DNA of 64,000 nt from Alteribacillus sp. YIM 98480 (GTDB taxonomy: Bacteria > Bacillota > Bacilli > Bacillales > Marinococcaceae). The stretch lies in contig NZ_VTOK01000006.1 in the NCBI RefSeq assembly GCF_009765375.1, positions 124,001 through 188,000 of the forward strand. The letters are read 5' to 3'. The notes beneath the pieces are model-generated. The model was given only the letters and a program-made list of their open reading frames with translations. It made no database searches and was not told the origin of the DNA. Shown piece by piece: positions 25,503 through 36,863 of this stretch (position 1 is the first letter of the stretch; every line of letters begins with the position of its first letter). Made by a program: the position numbers and the translations under genes.

Positions 25503-26441
25503 TTATTTATAATAAATCCAAGAATTGTTGTACATCTCTCGACCACAATCACCTTTTTTTCGTAAGTATTCTAAATGAGCCAGTGTTTCTCCGACAGCAA
25601 AACGTGTTTCGTGTACATTCAGTTCTTTTTCAAACAATTTTTGGCTGGCTTCATAAACATGACATGGTTTTTTTATGATGGTTTGCAGTTTTGCTAATCG
25701 TTCTTCATGGTGTTCTTTTATTTCGTCAATTCGTTCGTTTGCTCCGTAAAATGGTTTTCCATGAGAAGGAATAACATAATCTGCATGCAGCGCTCTTATC
25801 TTTTCTAATGACTCAAGATACAATTGCAGCGGGTTTTCTTCGCCGTGAAACCAGTATGATATATTCGGAGTTATTTTGGGCAGAATATGATCCGTGCCAA
25901 GCAAAACATTATGTTTCGCATTATAAAATGTTACTAATCCATCTGAGTGCCCTGGAGTAAAAATGACTTCGTATTCATAATGACCAATTCTAACCTTCTC
26001 CCCCTCTTCTAAATAGTGATCCACTCTAGGATAAGGGGTTACATAATGAATAAATTCTTCTGTGTTATTTTTCATTTTATTCGCTGTCTCGTCTGGTACA
26101 CCTGCTAATGTGTAATTTCTGCGAATCTCATTAATAAATCCATCCGTCCATGCATTATATCCCAGGTCTGCATCCGTCTTCGTCATTGAGACCTTGGCAC
26201 CAGTTTTTTCTTGCAGCCCTCCGGCATATCCAAAATGATCCGGGTGGTAGTGCGTAATAATAATGTTATGAATCTCTTTGTTGTTCAGTTCTTTATCCCA
26301 CAAATTAACGGTATAGTTGTTATGTAAGCCTGTGTCAATAACAGTCCAACCGTCTTCTCCTTCTGCAAGAAAGCAATACACGTGGTTTAATCGAAATGGC
26401 AGATCAATTTTTATCTGCTTGATACCTAGTGTATCGATCAT
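25503..26441 (-). CDS. Metallo-beta-lactamase-fold hydrolase
   Basis: 312 residues. The HXHXDH metal motif is present as ITHYHPDHFGYAGGL; further ligands are in FTPGHSDGLV, LLGTDHILP and the C-terminal VIPSHGKPF. This is the glyoxalase II-like/thioesterase-like branch of MBL hydrolases. Substrate is unknown. It is 33 bp downstream of two MaoC-type hydratase genes on the same strand, so an acyl-CoA or acyl-thioester substrate is plausible. GGGGG lies upstream of the ATG. Length and motifs look intact. Confidence 0.85.
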   Translation of the reverse strand: MIDTLGIKQIKIDLPFRLNHVYCFLAEGEDGWTVIDTGLHNNYTVNLWDKELNNKEIHNIIITHYHPDHFGYAGGLQEKTGAKVSMTKTDADLGYNAWTDGFINEIRRNYTLAGVPDETANKMKNNTEEFIHYVTPYPRVDHYLEEGEKVRIGHYEYEVIFTPGHSDGLVTFYNAKHNVLLGTDHILPKITPNISYWFHGEENPLQLYLESLEKIRALHADYVIPSHGKPFYGANERIDEIKEHHEERLAKLQTIIKKPCHVYEASQKLFEKELNVHETRFAVGETLAHLEYLRKKGDCGREMYNNSWIYYK

Positions 26442-26474
26442 AGAAAAACCCCCAATAATCCATATTTAATAAAT

Positions 26475-26876
26475 TTAATAAAGGTTAAAAATAACTGTCC
26501 CCTTTGCTGCCGTCGTTTCGTCTTGTTTGACGGCTTTAACGGTGAAAATAAGTTTTTCTTCCTTTTTATCTGCTAATTCAGCTGTGAGTGTTAATACATC
26601 GTCTAAAAACACCATACCGGTAAAACGGGTAGAAAACGATTGAATAAAGCCTTGTTCCATGTATGGCGTGAATAATTTACTGATGTTTCCCATCGTCCAC
26701 ATTCCGTGAGCAATAATGCCTGGAAGTCCTGCTTTTTCGGCTTCTTCATCAATGGTGTGGATCGGGTTAAAATCACCTGACGCACCGGCATATTTAATTA
26801 AATCAAGCCTAGAGACAGGAGACAGCGTCACCGAAGAAATGCATTCATTCACATTAAGCTCTGTGATTGCTGTCAT
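26475..26876 (-). CDS. MaoC-like (R)-hydratase, C-terminal-type subunit
   Basis: 133 residues with a hot-dog fold. The hydratase-2 catalytic dyad is visible in YAGASGDFNPIHTIDEEA (Asp and His), then PGIIAHGMWTMG. MaoC/HadB-like proteins hydrate trans-2-enoyl thioesters to (R)-3-hydroxyacyl thioesters. Its first 23 bases overlap the end of the upstream MaoC-N gene, so the two are translationally coupled. They probably form a heterodimer in which this subunit carries catalysis. Confidence 0.87.
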   Translation of the reverse strand: MTAITELNVNECISSVTLSPVSRLDLIKYAGASGDFNPIHTIDEEAEKAGLPGIIAHGMWTMGNISKLFTPYMEQGFIQSFSTRFTGMVFLDDVLTLTAELADKKEEKLIFTVKAVKQDETTAAKGTVIFNLY

Positions 26877-27324
26877 AATAATCCTCCCCCTCTCTTGCTT
26901 GTTCTGTCAGAACGAGTACTACCTTGGATGTGAAAATATTATTTTCTCGCATGTCTTCTCCAATGTTAATAAGGGTTAGAAAGCCGAGGTGACCGGACGC
27001 AGCCCGTTTCTCTCGATAATTTTCGACTTTGGAGTGGCAATATATTTCTTCACCGATGAGTAAAGGTCTTTTGTATTCAAATGTCTGCTCGCCGTGAATT
27101 AACCCTGCAACTGGCAGGTGTAAACCGGGAATAGTTCCATACGAAAAAGTGCGAGGAAAAGTCGGAGGTGCTATGTTGTTTTGATATTTTGAGTATTTTC
27201 CATATTCTTTATCAACGTAAAGAGGATGAGGATCACCTATCGATCTTGCGAACGCTGCTACTGCCCCTCTTTCTACTTGATTTTCTACTTTTTCTGATTG
27301 TTTTCCAATTAAATGTTTATACAT
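26854..27324 (-). CDS. MaoC-like dehydratase, N-terminal-type (FAS1-like) subunit
   Basis: 156 residues starting MYKHLIGKQSEKVENQVERG. RGAVAAFARSIGDPHPLYVD and HGEQTFEYKRPLLIGEEI are typical of the MaoC_dehydrat_N (HadA-like) half, which lacks the active dyad and shapes the acyl-binding tunnel. It precedes and overlaps the catalytic-type subunit gene. The arrangement resembles mycobacterial HadAB and other split hydratase-2 enzymes. The physiological substrate is not evident from this locus. Confidence 0.85.
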   Translation of the reverse strand: MYKHLIGKQSEKVENQVERGAVAAFARSIGDPHPLYVDKEYGKYSKYQNNIAPPTFPRTFSYGTIPGLHLPVAGLIHGEQTFEYKRPLLIGEEIYCHSKVENYREKRAASGHLGFLTLINIGEDMRENNIFTSKVVLVLTEQAREGEDYYDSNHRA

Positions 27325-27452
27325 CGGGTCATATTCCCTCTTTCTGACGTGATAATAACAAGTTTACACTATTCGGAAAATTCGTTCTAGGAAAGTGCTT
27401 ACATTATAACGCTCCCTCTGTTTCTAGCTAACAGAGGGAGAAAAACAAAAGC

Positions 27453-27953
27453 TTATCCTGTCATCGTCGTGCTGAAATAAACAATCCAGGCCATCATAAG
27501 AAATCCGATAACCCCTTCCCCCATAATTGATCCTGTTTTTGTTGTTAGTGGTGCTTTAATATAAAACTTAGCAGGATACAATAAAGCAACTCCGCGCGGT
27601 GTTAGCATATCAAGCAGTAAATGACTGGCTGCACCGATTGTCAGACCGTACTGAAATGGTGCTGCCCAGTTCTCTTGTACAGCTCCGGAAGCTAGAAATA
27701 AAAACACTAAAAATAATAAGCTGTGAGTAAATGTACGATGACCGAATATTTTATTGACCATTTTAGATATTAGACCAAGCCTTCTTCCAATCCAGGAAAA
27801 AGGCTGGCATATATCTGGAAGTAATCCTCCGGCTATCGTGCTTCCTATAAATATGGCACCATAAATGCTCTCTAATTGAAAAGGCATAGAATAAAATGCA
27901 TAACATGCGGCTCCTGCTGCTGCAGCTCCTATAGTATGAGTACCTGCATTCAT
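27453..27953 (-). CDS. YdjM-type membrane metal-dependent hydrolase (DUF457)
   Basis: 166 residues with about four membrane helices. The family's metal-site motifs are seen: MNAGTHTIGAAAAG (His), GGLLPDICQP (Asp), FGHRTFTHSLLFL (His-His) and GAASHLLLDMLTPRGVAL (His, Asp). The YdjM/DUF457 family is LexA-linked in some species; function is still unclear. AGAAAGG precedes the ATG. It lies between the MaoC genes and parC, all leftward. A stem (CTCCCTCTGTT ... AACAGAGGGAG, 27412-27440) follows its end but lacks a T-run. Confidence 0.82.
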   Translation of the reverse strand: MNAGTHTIGAAAAGAACYAFYSMPFQLESIYGAIFIGSTIAGGLLPDICQPFSWIGRRLGLISKMVNKIFGHRTFTHSLLFLVFLFLASGAVQENWAAPFQYGLTIGAASHLLLDMLTPRGVALLYPAKFYIKAPLTTKTGSIMGEGVIGFLMMAWIVYFSTTMTG

Positions 27954-28008
27954 TTTTGATTAACCTTTCTACTTATCCGTTTGTTTACATAATAATATTA
28001 TAATAAAA

Positions 28009-30468
28009 TTAGCTGTTTTTCGATTCATTTAGCTTTTGATAATCAATTGTTTTCCAAATTTCTTTTACATTTCCATTTGCCTCTGTATCTATAACAAATG
28101 AGCCATTGCTGTATCGATCACTTTTTCTCAGCTGATCAGGATATTCTGCTGTAACTTCTCCGCTCTCTGTTAATATTTGAATAGAATCTTCTGCCTCATC
28201 AACTAATTCAAGCCCGACAATGTGGTGAGGCTTGGATTTTAACTCTCTTAACATAACTAAACCTCGTTTTGCACGAGTGCTTCTTTCAAATTCTGTTAAA
28301 GGCATTTTTTTCATTGCTCCGCGCTGGGTAACCGCAACGACATAAGTTCTGTTATCAGCTGGATTTGTTATGCTGACGCCATTTATGACGTAATCATTTT
28401 CTTTAAGGTTAATTCCTTTCACCCCAGCTGCTCTTTGTCCTACAGGAGATACTTCTTCTTCGTGAAAGCGAAGACCGTAGCCTTTTTGCGTACCTATTAG
28501 TATCTCGCTCGTTCCGTCCGTCATTTCAACATTAACTACTTCATCGTCTTCTTTCACTTTGACCGCAACAAGCGCTCTTGAATACCGCTGCGCTCTATAC
28601 GCAGATAATACGGTTTTTTTCACCATACCGTATTTTGTAAAAAATACGAGGAATTGCTCTTCAGTAAAAGAAGAAACAGGAACTGCTTTAATTAACGAAT
28701 CATCAGGGTCGAGCTGGACGATATTACCTATATGCTGGCCATTATCTTTCCAACGGATATCAGGCAGTTCATGTATCGGCATAAAAAGGTAATTTCCTTT
28801 TTTTGTAAAAAGAAGCAGTGTATTGGTCGTATTTAATTCCTGGAAGAAAAGCAGATCATCCGTTTCTTTCATTCCTGGCGGTTCTTCATTGGATGCAGAA
28901 TAGGAACGCGGGCTTGTACGTTTCACATATCCTTCTTTTGTAGCGGTAACGATAACATCTTCTGAAGGCACCATAACCTCAAGATCAATTTTCAACTCTT
29001 CAATTTTATCTTCTATAACGGTGCGGCGTTCATCGTTGTATGTCTTCTTTACGCGTTCAAGCTGTTTTTTAATAACATTAAGAAGCTTTTTCTCACTCGA
29101 TAGAATACCTTCAAGTCTCTTAATTTGTTTTTTGAGTTCCTCTGCTTCTTTTTCTAACGTTGTAATATCTGTGTTTGTTAAGCGGTATAACTGCAAAGTA
29201 ACAATGGCTTCTGCTTGAGCTTCTGTAAACTGAAACTGCTCAATAAGGTTATGTTTTGCATCCTTTTTGTCTTTAGAAGCACGAATAGAAGCAATCACAT
29301 CATCTAAAATGGAAATCGCTTTGATTAACCCATCTACAATATGCTGACGGTCTCTTGCTTTGTTTAATTCATAACGAGATCTATTGGTAATGACATCTTT
29401 TTGGTGCTCGACGTAAGCTTGCAGCAACTGTTTTAACCCCAATAGCTTAGGGGTTTTATGATGAATAGCTACCATATTAAAGCTGTAAGACACTTGCAGA
29501 TCCGTAGTTTTATATAAGTAATTTAAAATGCCATTTGGATCCGCATCTTTTTTTAGTTCTACAACGATACGCAAGCCTGTTCGATCTGTATCATCACGAA
29601 CTTCTGCGATTCCATCAATTTTTTTATCAAATCGTATTTCATCCATTTTTTTAACGAGGTTTGCTTTGACCACTTCATAAGGAATTTCGGTAATAACAAT
29701 TTGCTGTCGTCCGCCTCTCACCTCTTCAATGTCAGCTTTTGCACGGACAACCACTTTTCCTTTTCCGGTTTGGTAAGCTTTTTTAATGCCTTCTACTCCT
29801 TGGATAATTCCGCCAGTTGGAAAATCTGGTCCCTTTAAAACGGTCATTAAGTCATCGACCGTACAATTTGGATTATCCATTTCCATAAGGACAGCATCAA
29901 TAACTTCTCCCAGTTGATGAGGTGGGATATCGGTTGCATAGCCAGATGAAATACCTGTAGATCCATTTACTAATAAATTTGGATACATGGCCGGCAGAAC
30001 AACTGGTTCTTCTAAAGAATCATCAAAGTTAGGGATGTATTCTACCGTATTTTTTTCAATATCTTTTAAAAGCTCTGCAGAAATCGAAGAAAGTCTTGCT
30101 TCGGTATAACGCATAGCAGCTGGCGGATCTCCATCAATGGAGCCGTTGTTTCCATGCATTTCAACGAGTAAATTTCGTCCTTTCCATTCCTGGCTCATCC
30201 GCACCATTGCGTCATAAACAGATGAATCACCATGCGGATGATAATTACCGATCACATTACCAACAGTTTTCGCTGCTTTTCGGAACGGTTTATCTGCTGT
30301 ATTTCCATCCTGGAGCATGGCGTACAAAATCCTGCGCTGCACTGGTTTTAAACCATCTCTTGCATCAGGCAGTGCACGCTCTTGAATAATATATTTACTA
30401 TAGCGGCCAAAACGGTCGCCAAGGACATCTTCTAACGGTAAATCTAGGTATTTTTCAGCTTCCGCCAC
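28009..30468 (-). CDS. parC: DNA topoisomerase IV subunit A
   Basis: 819 residues, the usual ParC/GrlA length. GTG 30468 follows GAGGAG, which lies in the end of parE, so the two are coupled. The active-site Tyr is in [11 protein letters not shown] near residue 120. The quinolone-resistance region reads [12 protein letters not shown] with Ser at the GrlA-80-type position, the susceptible form. The C-terminal beta-pinwheel repeats include [15 protein letters not shown] and GEVTAEYP. The subunit cleaves DNA in the topoisomerase IV heterotetramer that decatenates daughter chromosomes. Confidence 0.97.
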   Translation of the reverse strand: MAEAEKYLDLPLEDVLGDRFGRYSKYIIQERALPDARDGLKPVQRRILYAMLQDGNTADKPFRKAAKTVGNVIGNYHPHGDSSVYDAMVRMSQEWKGRNLLVEMHGNNGSIDGDPPAAMRYTEARLSSISAELLKDIEKNTVEYIPNFDDSLEEPVVLPAMYPNLLVNGSTGISSGYATDIPPHQLGEVIDAVLMEMDNPNCTVDDLMTVLKGPDFPTGGIIQGVEGIKKAYQTGKGKVVVRAKADIEEVRGGRQQIVITEIPYEVVKANLVKKMDEIRFDKKIDGIAEVRDDTDRTGLRIVVELKKDADPNGILNYLYKTTDLQVSYSFNMVAIHHKTPKLLGLKQLLQAYVEHQKDVITNRSRYELNKARDRQHIVDGLIKAISILDDVIASIRASKDKKDAKHNLIEQFQFTEAQAEAIVTLQLYRLTNTDITTLEKEAEELKKQIKRLEGILSSEKKLLNVIKKQLERVKKTYNDERRTVIEDKIEELKIDLEVMVPSEDVIVTATKEGYVKRTSPRSYSASNEEPPGMKETDDLLFFQELNTTNTLLLFTKKGNYLFMPIHELPDIRWKDNGQHIGNIVQLDPDDSLIKAVPVSSFTEEQFLVFFTKYGMVKKTVLSAYRAQRYSRALVAVKVKEDDEVVNVEMTDGTSEILIGTQKGYGLRFHEEEVSPVGQRAAGVKGINLKENDYVINGVSITNPADNRTYVVAVTQRGAMKKMPLTEFERSTRAKRGLVMLRELKSKPHHIVGLELVDEAEDSIQILTESGEVTAEYPDQLRKSDRYSNGSFVIDTEANGNVKEIWKTIDYQKLNESKNS

Positions 30469-30471
30469 CTT

Positions 30472-32484
<2,013 letters not shown>

Positions 32485-32502
32485 CTATAACATACCATAA
32501 AT

Positions 32503-32516
32503 AGAACGTATGTTTC
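32503..32516 (-). promoter_or_regulatory. LexA-like operator upstream of parE-parC
   Basis: AGAACGTATGTTTC fits the Bacillus LexA/DinR box CGAACRNRYGTTYC at 13 of 14 positions (first base A instead of C). It lies just upstream of an AT-rich -10-like stretch (TATGTTATAGT on the minus strand). Confidence 0.65.
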
Positions 32517-32593
32517 ATCCTTCAATTTGTAATATGTATTCTTATTCTATCGTTCTTAGGAAAAATGTTAACCCTTCTTTATTAATAACAATG

Positions 32594-32631
32594 CAAAAAG
32601 AAGCGCTCATGTTAAAAAAATGAGCGCCAAT
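32594..32631 (-). terminator. Intrinsic terminator of the leftward YneT-like gene
   Basis: GCGCTCAT (32603-32610) and ATGAGCGC (32620-32627). On the minus strand the hairpin GGCGCTCAT/ATGAGCGC is followed by TTCTTTTT. Confidence 0.85.
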
Positions 32632-32639
32632 TTTAACGA

Positions 32640-33056
32640 TTACATTGTTTTTGCATGTTCTACTTTTATACATTTATCCATAATAACTGTCAAGCCGGCA
32701 TCTTTTGCGATATGATAGGCTTGTTCATTTTCTAAGCCAAGCTGCGCCCAGAAAACGTCAGCATTTGTTTCGGCTGCGTCTTTGGCTACCCCGGGGAGAT
32801 GTTCGCTGCGCCGGAACACATTAATAATATCAATGGGCTCCTCAATTTCCTGGAGAGAGGCTGCTGCTTTTTCTCCTAATACTTCTGTTGCTTTTGGATT
32901 AACAGGAATAATTTTATAGCCTGCATTCTGCATGACTTTACTCACTTGATAAGAAGTGCGGGAAGGATCCTCAGATAATCCCACCACTGCAATCGTTTTG
33001 CTTTCTTTTAAAATGTTTTTAATTTCGTTTTGCGCTGGGTATTCTAGCTTGCTCAT
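32640..33056 (-). CDS. CoA-binding-domain protein (YneT/YccU-like)
   Basis: 138 residues from ATG 33056, preceded by AAAGGAGGAGAT. IAVVGLSEDPSRTSYQVSKV is the Rossmann-type CoA-binding motif, with VNPKATEVLGEKAAASLQEI and INVFRRSEHLPGV further on. The family (DUF/CoA_binding_2) binds CoA in structural studies, but its role is unknown. In B. subtilis yneT also lies beside parE-parC, so this is conserved gene order. It begins 24 bp after the Opu permease gene ends. Confidence 0.88.
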   Translation of the reverse strand: MSKLEYPAQNEIKNILKESKTIAVVGLSEDPSRTSYQVSKVMQNAGYKIIPVNPKATEVLGEKAAASLQEIEEPIDIINVFRRSEHLPGVAKDAAETNADVFWAQLGLENEQAYHIAKDAGLTVIMDKCIKVEHAKTM

Positions 33057-33078
33057 CTTATCTCCTCCTTTAATAAAG

Positions 33079-34611
33079 TTAAGGTAAAAACCCATTCTTT
33101 GTAAGATACTCTTTTGCTACAGCACTTGGGTCTTTGTCTTCATAATCGACCATGTAATTCATTTCCTGCATTTCTTCATTTGTAATTCTGCCTGATAATT
33201 GATTTAAAATGTCCTCAATCTGCGGATGTTCATCTAATGTTTCTTGTTTAAGCAATGGTGCTCCTTGGTATGGAGGAAACAAATTTTTGTCATCTTCTAA
33301 AATGAATAAGTCATATTCTACCATATCAGCGTCTGTGGAATACGCATCAATGAAATCAACTTCTCCTGCTTCAACGGCACGGGTGCGAAGACCTTGATCC
33401 ATCGTTTCTACGTTATCAAAAGAAAGCCCATACACTTCCTGCATGCCAATATAACCATCTTCTCGATCGGCAAACTCAAAAGTAAATCCAGCTGTCAGCT
33501 CTTTCGTATAGTCTTCCATGTCTGATATCTTCTCTATTCCAAGCTCTCTTGCTTTTTCTTCTTTCATGGCAATAGCGTAGGTATTATTAAATTGCATCGG
33601 TTCGAGATAAGCCATATTATACTTGGAACTCATCCCATTTCTAGCTTGTTCATACACTTCTTTTTCATTGCTTCCAGGATCAGGCTGTCTATCTAACAAA
33701 GCAGTCAGTGCCGTTCCTGTAAACTCAAGATACATATCTACTTCATCAACGGTTAATGCGTTAAACGCCATGTCTGTACTTCCAAACCCGGATTCAACAG
33801 TGACGGAAATATCTGTTTCTTCTTCGATTAAGTGTTTATACATGTTCGCAATTATTTCTGGTTCAGCCCCCACTTTTCCTCCTATCACAAGCTCTGATTT
33901 TTGATGAAAGGAAAAAAGAGGGATAATGACGACAAGGATAGAGACGGTAAGAACGACGATAATAGGAGTTAGTGCTTTTCCTTGCGATGTTCTCTCGGTC
34001 ATTCGCAATATAAAATCGAAAAATAGAGCCAACAGAGCTGCTGGTATCGCACCGAGCAGAATATAAGCGTTATCGGCCCGGTCAATCCCTGTCATAATAA
34101 AATCACCGAGACCTCCTGCACTGATTAAAGCAGCCAGCGTAGCAGTACCGACAATTAAGACCATTGATGTGCGAATACCTGCCATTATGACAGGAATAGC
34201 CATGGGCAGTTCAATTTTTCGAAGCCGCCGAAACGAGCTCATTCCCATCCCCGTTGCTGCTTCTTTTATGGCTGGATCGACTCCTTTAATGCCGGTATAT
34301 GTGTTTCTTAAAATCGGAAGAAGGGCGTATGCCGTTAACGCAACAACAGCTGGAAACGTACCAATTTGATTTAATAGCAATATCATAAATCCGAGCAGTG
34401 CGAGACTCGGAATCGTTTGCAGTACTGCTGCTGCACCAATGATCGGTTCGGCAATTCTTTGTTTTCTTGATAAATAAATGCCAAGCGGGACCGAAATTAA
34501 TACTGCACAAAGAAGAGAAAATAAGGACATATGGACATGTTCCCACATTAACGTCCAAAATGTGTCCTGTCTTTCTTGGAATAGTTCTATCATAGCTTGA
34601 TAGGTTCCCAT
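33079..34611 (-). CDS. opuFB: OpuF-type osmolyte ABC transporter: permease fused to substrate-binding domain
   Basis: 510 residues. Residues 1-210 are an OpuC/ProW-like permease with about five helices and the coupling loop LRNTYTGIKGVDPAIKEAAT. After a membrane anchor (VLTVSILVVIIPLFSF) comes an extracellular glycine-betaine-type binding domain: VIGGKVGAEPEIIANMYKHL, DMYLEFTGTALTALL, LFILEDDKNLFPPY. Such fusions define OpuF (B. infantis) and lactococcal BusAB-type importers of compatible solutes. The ATPase gene is immediately upstream (one-base gap). Confidence 0.9.
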   Translation of the reverse strand: MGTYQAMIELFQERQDTFWTLMWEHVHMSLFSLLCAVLISVPLGIYLSRKQRIAEPIIGAAAVLQTIPSLALLGFMILLLNQIGTFPAVVALTAYALLPILRNTYTGIKGVDPAIKEAATGMGMSSFRRLRKIELPMAIPVIMAGIRTSMVLIVGTATLAALISAGGLGDFIMTGIDRADNAYILLGAIPAALLALFFDFILRMTERTSQGKALTPIIVVLTVSILVVIIPLFSFHQKSELVIGGKVGAEPEIIANMYKHLIEEETDISVTVESGFGSTDMAFNALTVDEVDMYLEFTGTALTALLDRQPDPGSNEKEVYEQARNGMSSKYNMAYLEPMQFNNTYAIAMKEEKARELGIEKISDMEDYTKELTAGFTFEFADREDGYIGMQEVYGLSFDNVETMDQGLRTRAVEAGEVDFIDAYSTDADMVEYDLFILEDDKNLFPPYQGAPLLKQETLDEHPQIEDILNQLSGRITNEEMQEMNYMVDYEDKDPSAVAKEYLTKNGFLP

Positions 34612-34612
34612 T

Positions 34613-35677
34613 TCACATCGACTCCCTTTCTAAAGGGCCGTTTACGTCTTTTAGGTAGCGAACAATATCTTTATAGCTTAAGACACCTATTAACTTGCCC
34701 TCTTTAATAACAGGAAGAGCGTCCGCGTCCGTTTTCTCAAAATCATAAACCGCTTCCTGCAGCATAGTCTCCGGAGAAATGGAAATATCATGGTCGACAA
34801 TTTCTTTTCCTTGTCTGCGGCCAAGAAACTGATGATTCGCACCAAAAATATATAAGGGAGCCGTATACAAGGGGAGTTCATTTAGGCTGTCTAGACTTGC
34901 AATGAATTCGCTGTGCGGGTCCATTATTTCAGAGACCGGTGTTTCCCATTCGTTTTTTTTGTCTCCGATAAATTCTTTTACAAACGTGTTTGCCGGCTGT
35001 CTTGTTAATTCGCGGGGCGTTCCTGCTTGTACGATTTTTCCTTCATTCATTAAACAAATTCTGTCACCTAAAGCGAACGCCTCGTCGATGTCATGTGTCA
35101 CAAAAACAATTGTTTTTTGAATATCTGTTTGCAGCTTACGGATATCTTTTTGAAGCTGTTCTCTTGTGAGGGGATCAAGCGCACTAAATGGCTCATCCAT
35201 AAGTAGAATGTCCGGGTCTGCCGCTAAAGCACGTACTACTCCTACCCGCTGCTGCTGACCGCCGGATAACTCTGTTGGTTTTCTGTTTTTATATAATGAA
35301 GGGTCCAAGCTTACCATATCGAGAAGTTCATCTACTCGTTTTTTTGTTTTTTGTTTGCCCCATTTTTTCATGTCAGGAACGACTGATACATTTTCTTCTA
35401 TGGTCATGGTTGGAAAAAGTGCGATTTGCTGCAAGACGTAGCCTGTATTCCAGCGAAGCGCTTGCGTGTTCCAATCGCGAATATCTTTTCCTTCAATGAA
35501 AATTTGGCCGTTTGTCGGTTCTATTAAGCGATTAATCATTTTTAACGTAGTCGTTTTTCCGCATCCGCTAGGACCTATTAGTACAAACAATTCTCCTTGA
35601 TTAATCTTCAGGTTGAATTCGTGAACTGCTTTTGTTCCGTCTGCAAAATGTTTGGTAATATTTTTAAATTTGATCAT
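34613..35677 (-). CDS. opuFA: OpuF-type osmolyte ABC transporter ATPase with CBS domains
   Basis: 354 residues from ATG 35677 (AGAGGT upstream; an in-frame start at 35725 lacks a site). Walker A is GPSGCGKTT, signature LSGGQQQRVGVVRAL, Walker B ILLMDEPFSALD. The C-terminal ~100 residues carry a CBS pair (VSEIMDPHSEF ... LPVIKEGKLIGVLSYKDI), the module that senses ionic strength or cyclic di-AMP in related transporters. It powers import of glycine betaine or similar solutes with the fused permease/binding protein next to it. Confidence 0.92.
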   Translation of the reverse strand: MIKFKNITKHFADGTKAVHEFNLKINQGELFVLIGPSGCGKTTTLKMINRLIEPTNGQIFIEGKDIRDWNTQALRWNTGYVLQQIALFPTMTIEENVSVVPDMKKWGKQKTKKRVDELLDMVSLDPSLYKNRKPTELSGGQQQRVGVVRALAADPDILLMDEPFSALDPLTREQLQKDIRKLQTDIQKTIVFVTHDIDEAFALGDRICLMNEGKIVQAGTPRELTRQPANTFVKEFIGDKKNEWETPVSEIMDPHSEFIASLDSLNELPLYTAPLYIFGANHQFLGRRQGKEIVDHDISISPETMLQEAVYDFEKTDADALPVIKEGKLIGVLSYKDIVRYLKDVNGPLERESM

Positions 35678-35844
35678 AGATTGCGACCTCTTTTCATCAA
35701 AACAAATCATACATTTGTATTTCACATTTCTTTACCGTTCAAACCCTTCTTTTCCTAGAAAACTTGAGTTCTTCCCTCTTGTAAAGAAACCGTCTAAAAA
35801 CGCCGCATCCTGTGACACCTGCGCTAGTAGGTTTTATCCAAGCA

Positions 35845-35875
35845 AAAAACCTGCCAGAATTTCTGACAGGTTTTT
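35845..35875 (-). terminator. Intrinsic terminator between the SDR gene and opuFA
   Basis: AAAAACCTGCCAGAA (35845-35859) and TTCTGACAGGTTTTT (35861-35875), one mismatch. The T-run is present on the minus strand, so it would stop leftward transcription from the 36-40 kb operon. It is near-symmetric and may work both ways. The mini-repeat-like stretch GCCTAAAGGCTTGAAGCC follows at 35970-35990. Confidence 0.8.
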
Positions 35876-36010
35876 GTTCCACTGATAGGAAAGCATAAAA
35901 TTCTAGCGTGGGTGAATCATCGACGTCGTCAAAATGTTGAGAAAATCAGTATAAGTGCAACTAGGCAATCACCTTCGCCTAAAGGCTTGAAGCCAGCCAA
36001 CTTTTCTTAA

Positions 36011-36751
36011 TTATATGACAACACCGCCATCGACGCTTAATACGGTTCCTGTTATAAAACGAGCTTCGTCTGAAGCGAGAAATGCATATGCATTCGCGAT
36101 ATCTTCCGGACGGCCAAGTTTATTTAATACAGATTTTTCTTTCATTGTATTTAATACTTTTTCAGGCATTTTTTCCGTCATTGGTGTTAGGATAAAACCT
36201 GGAGCAACAGAATTTACTCGGATATTATAGCGGCCAAGCTCTTTTGCCCACGTTTTTGTCATACCGTTCATCCCGAATTTGGTCGCTGCATAATTGGTTT
36301 GCCCAAAATTTCCGTAAAGGCCTACTACAGAAGATGCATTTAAAATAACTCCGCTGCTTTGTTCTTTCATTTGCGCGGCTGCTGCTTGGGTCATTAGAAA
36401 AACGCCTTTTAAATTAACATCTATTACGTTATCCCACTGGTCTTCTTCCATTTTTAAAAGCTGGGCATCTGCTGTAATTCCTGCATTGTTTATGAGAACA
36501 TCCACAGTACCAAAGTGTTTAACAGCGGATTCGATGCTATTTTGGGCAGAATCTTTTTTCGTAACGTCTGCTTCTACTCCTACGACTTTCCCTTCATAAG
36601 CTGAAAAAGAATTTGCCATTTGCTCAACCTCTTCTTGTTTCAAATCTACTAATACAACATTTGCTCCTTCTGTTAAAAACTTTTCTGCGGTGGCTGCTCC
36701 AATGCCGCGTGCTCCGCCTGTAATGACGACTGTTTTATTTTCTAGTTTCAT
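36011..36751 (-). CDS. SDR reductase, acetoacetyl-CoA reductase/3-hydroxybutyrate dehydrogenase type
   Basis: 246 residues from ATG 36751 (AGGAGGAAG upstream). Cofactor motif TGGARGIGAATA, NNAGITAD, catalytic Ser in ASSVVGLYG and YAATK. GRPEDIANAYAFLASDEARF and a typical FabG/PhaB C-terminus (GTVLSVDGGVVI) follow. It would interconvert 3-keto and (R)-3-hydroxyacyl compounds with NAD(P)H. It is third in a unit with a CoA-transferase and a GntP-type permease, which fits use of 3-hydroxybutyrate or acetoacetate. FabG itself is similar, so substrate remains open. Confidence 0.87.
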   Translation of the reverse strand: MKLENKTVVITGGARGIGAATAEKFLTEGANVVLVDLKQEEVEQMANSFSAYEGKVVGVEADVTKKDSAQNSIESAVKHFGTVDVLINNAGITADAQLLKMEEDQWDNVIDVNLKGVFLMTQAAAAQMKEQSSGVILNASSVVGLYGNFGQTNYAATKFGMNGMTKTWAKELGRYNIRVNSVAPGFILTPMTEKMPEKVLNTMKEKSVLNKLGRPEDIANAYAFLASDEARFITGTVLSVDGGVVI

Positions 36752-36802
36752 CTTATCTTCCTCCTGCTTTCTCATTATTTAGGAATGTTTAACTTGTTAC
36801 AG

Positions 36803-36860
36803 GGTAAGAAAAACTACAGGTTCGGCCATAGAAACTTCACGGCAAGGTGAGTTTTTCTAA
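36803..36860 (+). repeat. Mini-hairpin repeat module (diverged copy)
   Basis: GTAAGAAAAACTACAGGTTCGGCCATAG then CACGGCAAGGTGAGTTTTTCTAAT. The layout and ends match the 5' module of the long repeats at 9.4, 18.5 and 43.9 kb. It lies between the SDR and permease genes. Confidence 0.55.
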
Positions 36861-36863
36861 TGT

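Noticed and set aside
27412-27440. Stem-loop CTCCCTCTGTT/AACAGAGGGAG as terminator of the YdjM-like gene
   Set aside because: The stem is good, but neither strand has a T-run after it, so it is mentioned only in the neighbouring gene entry.
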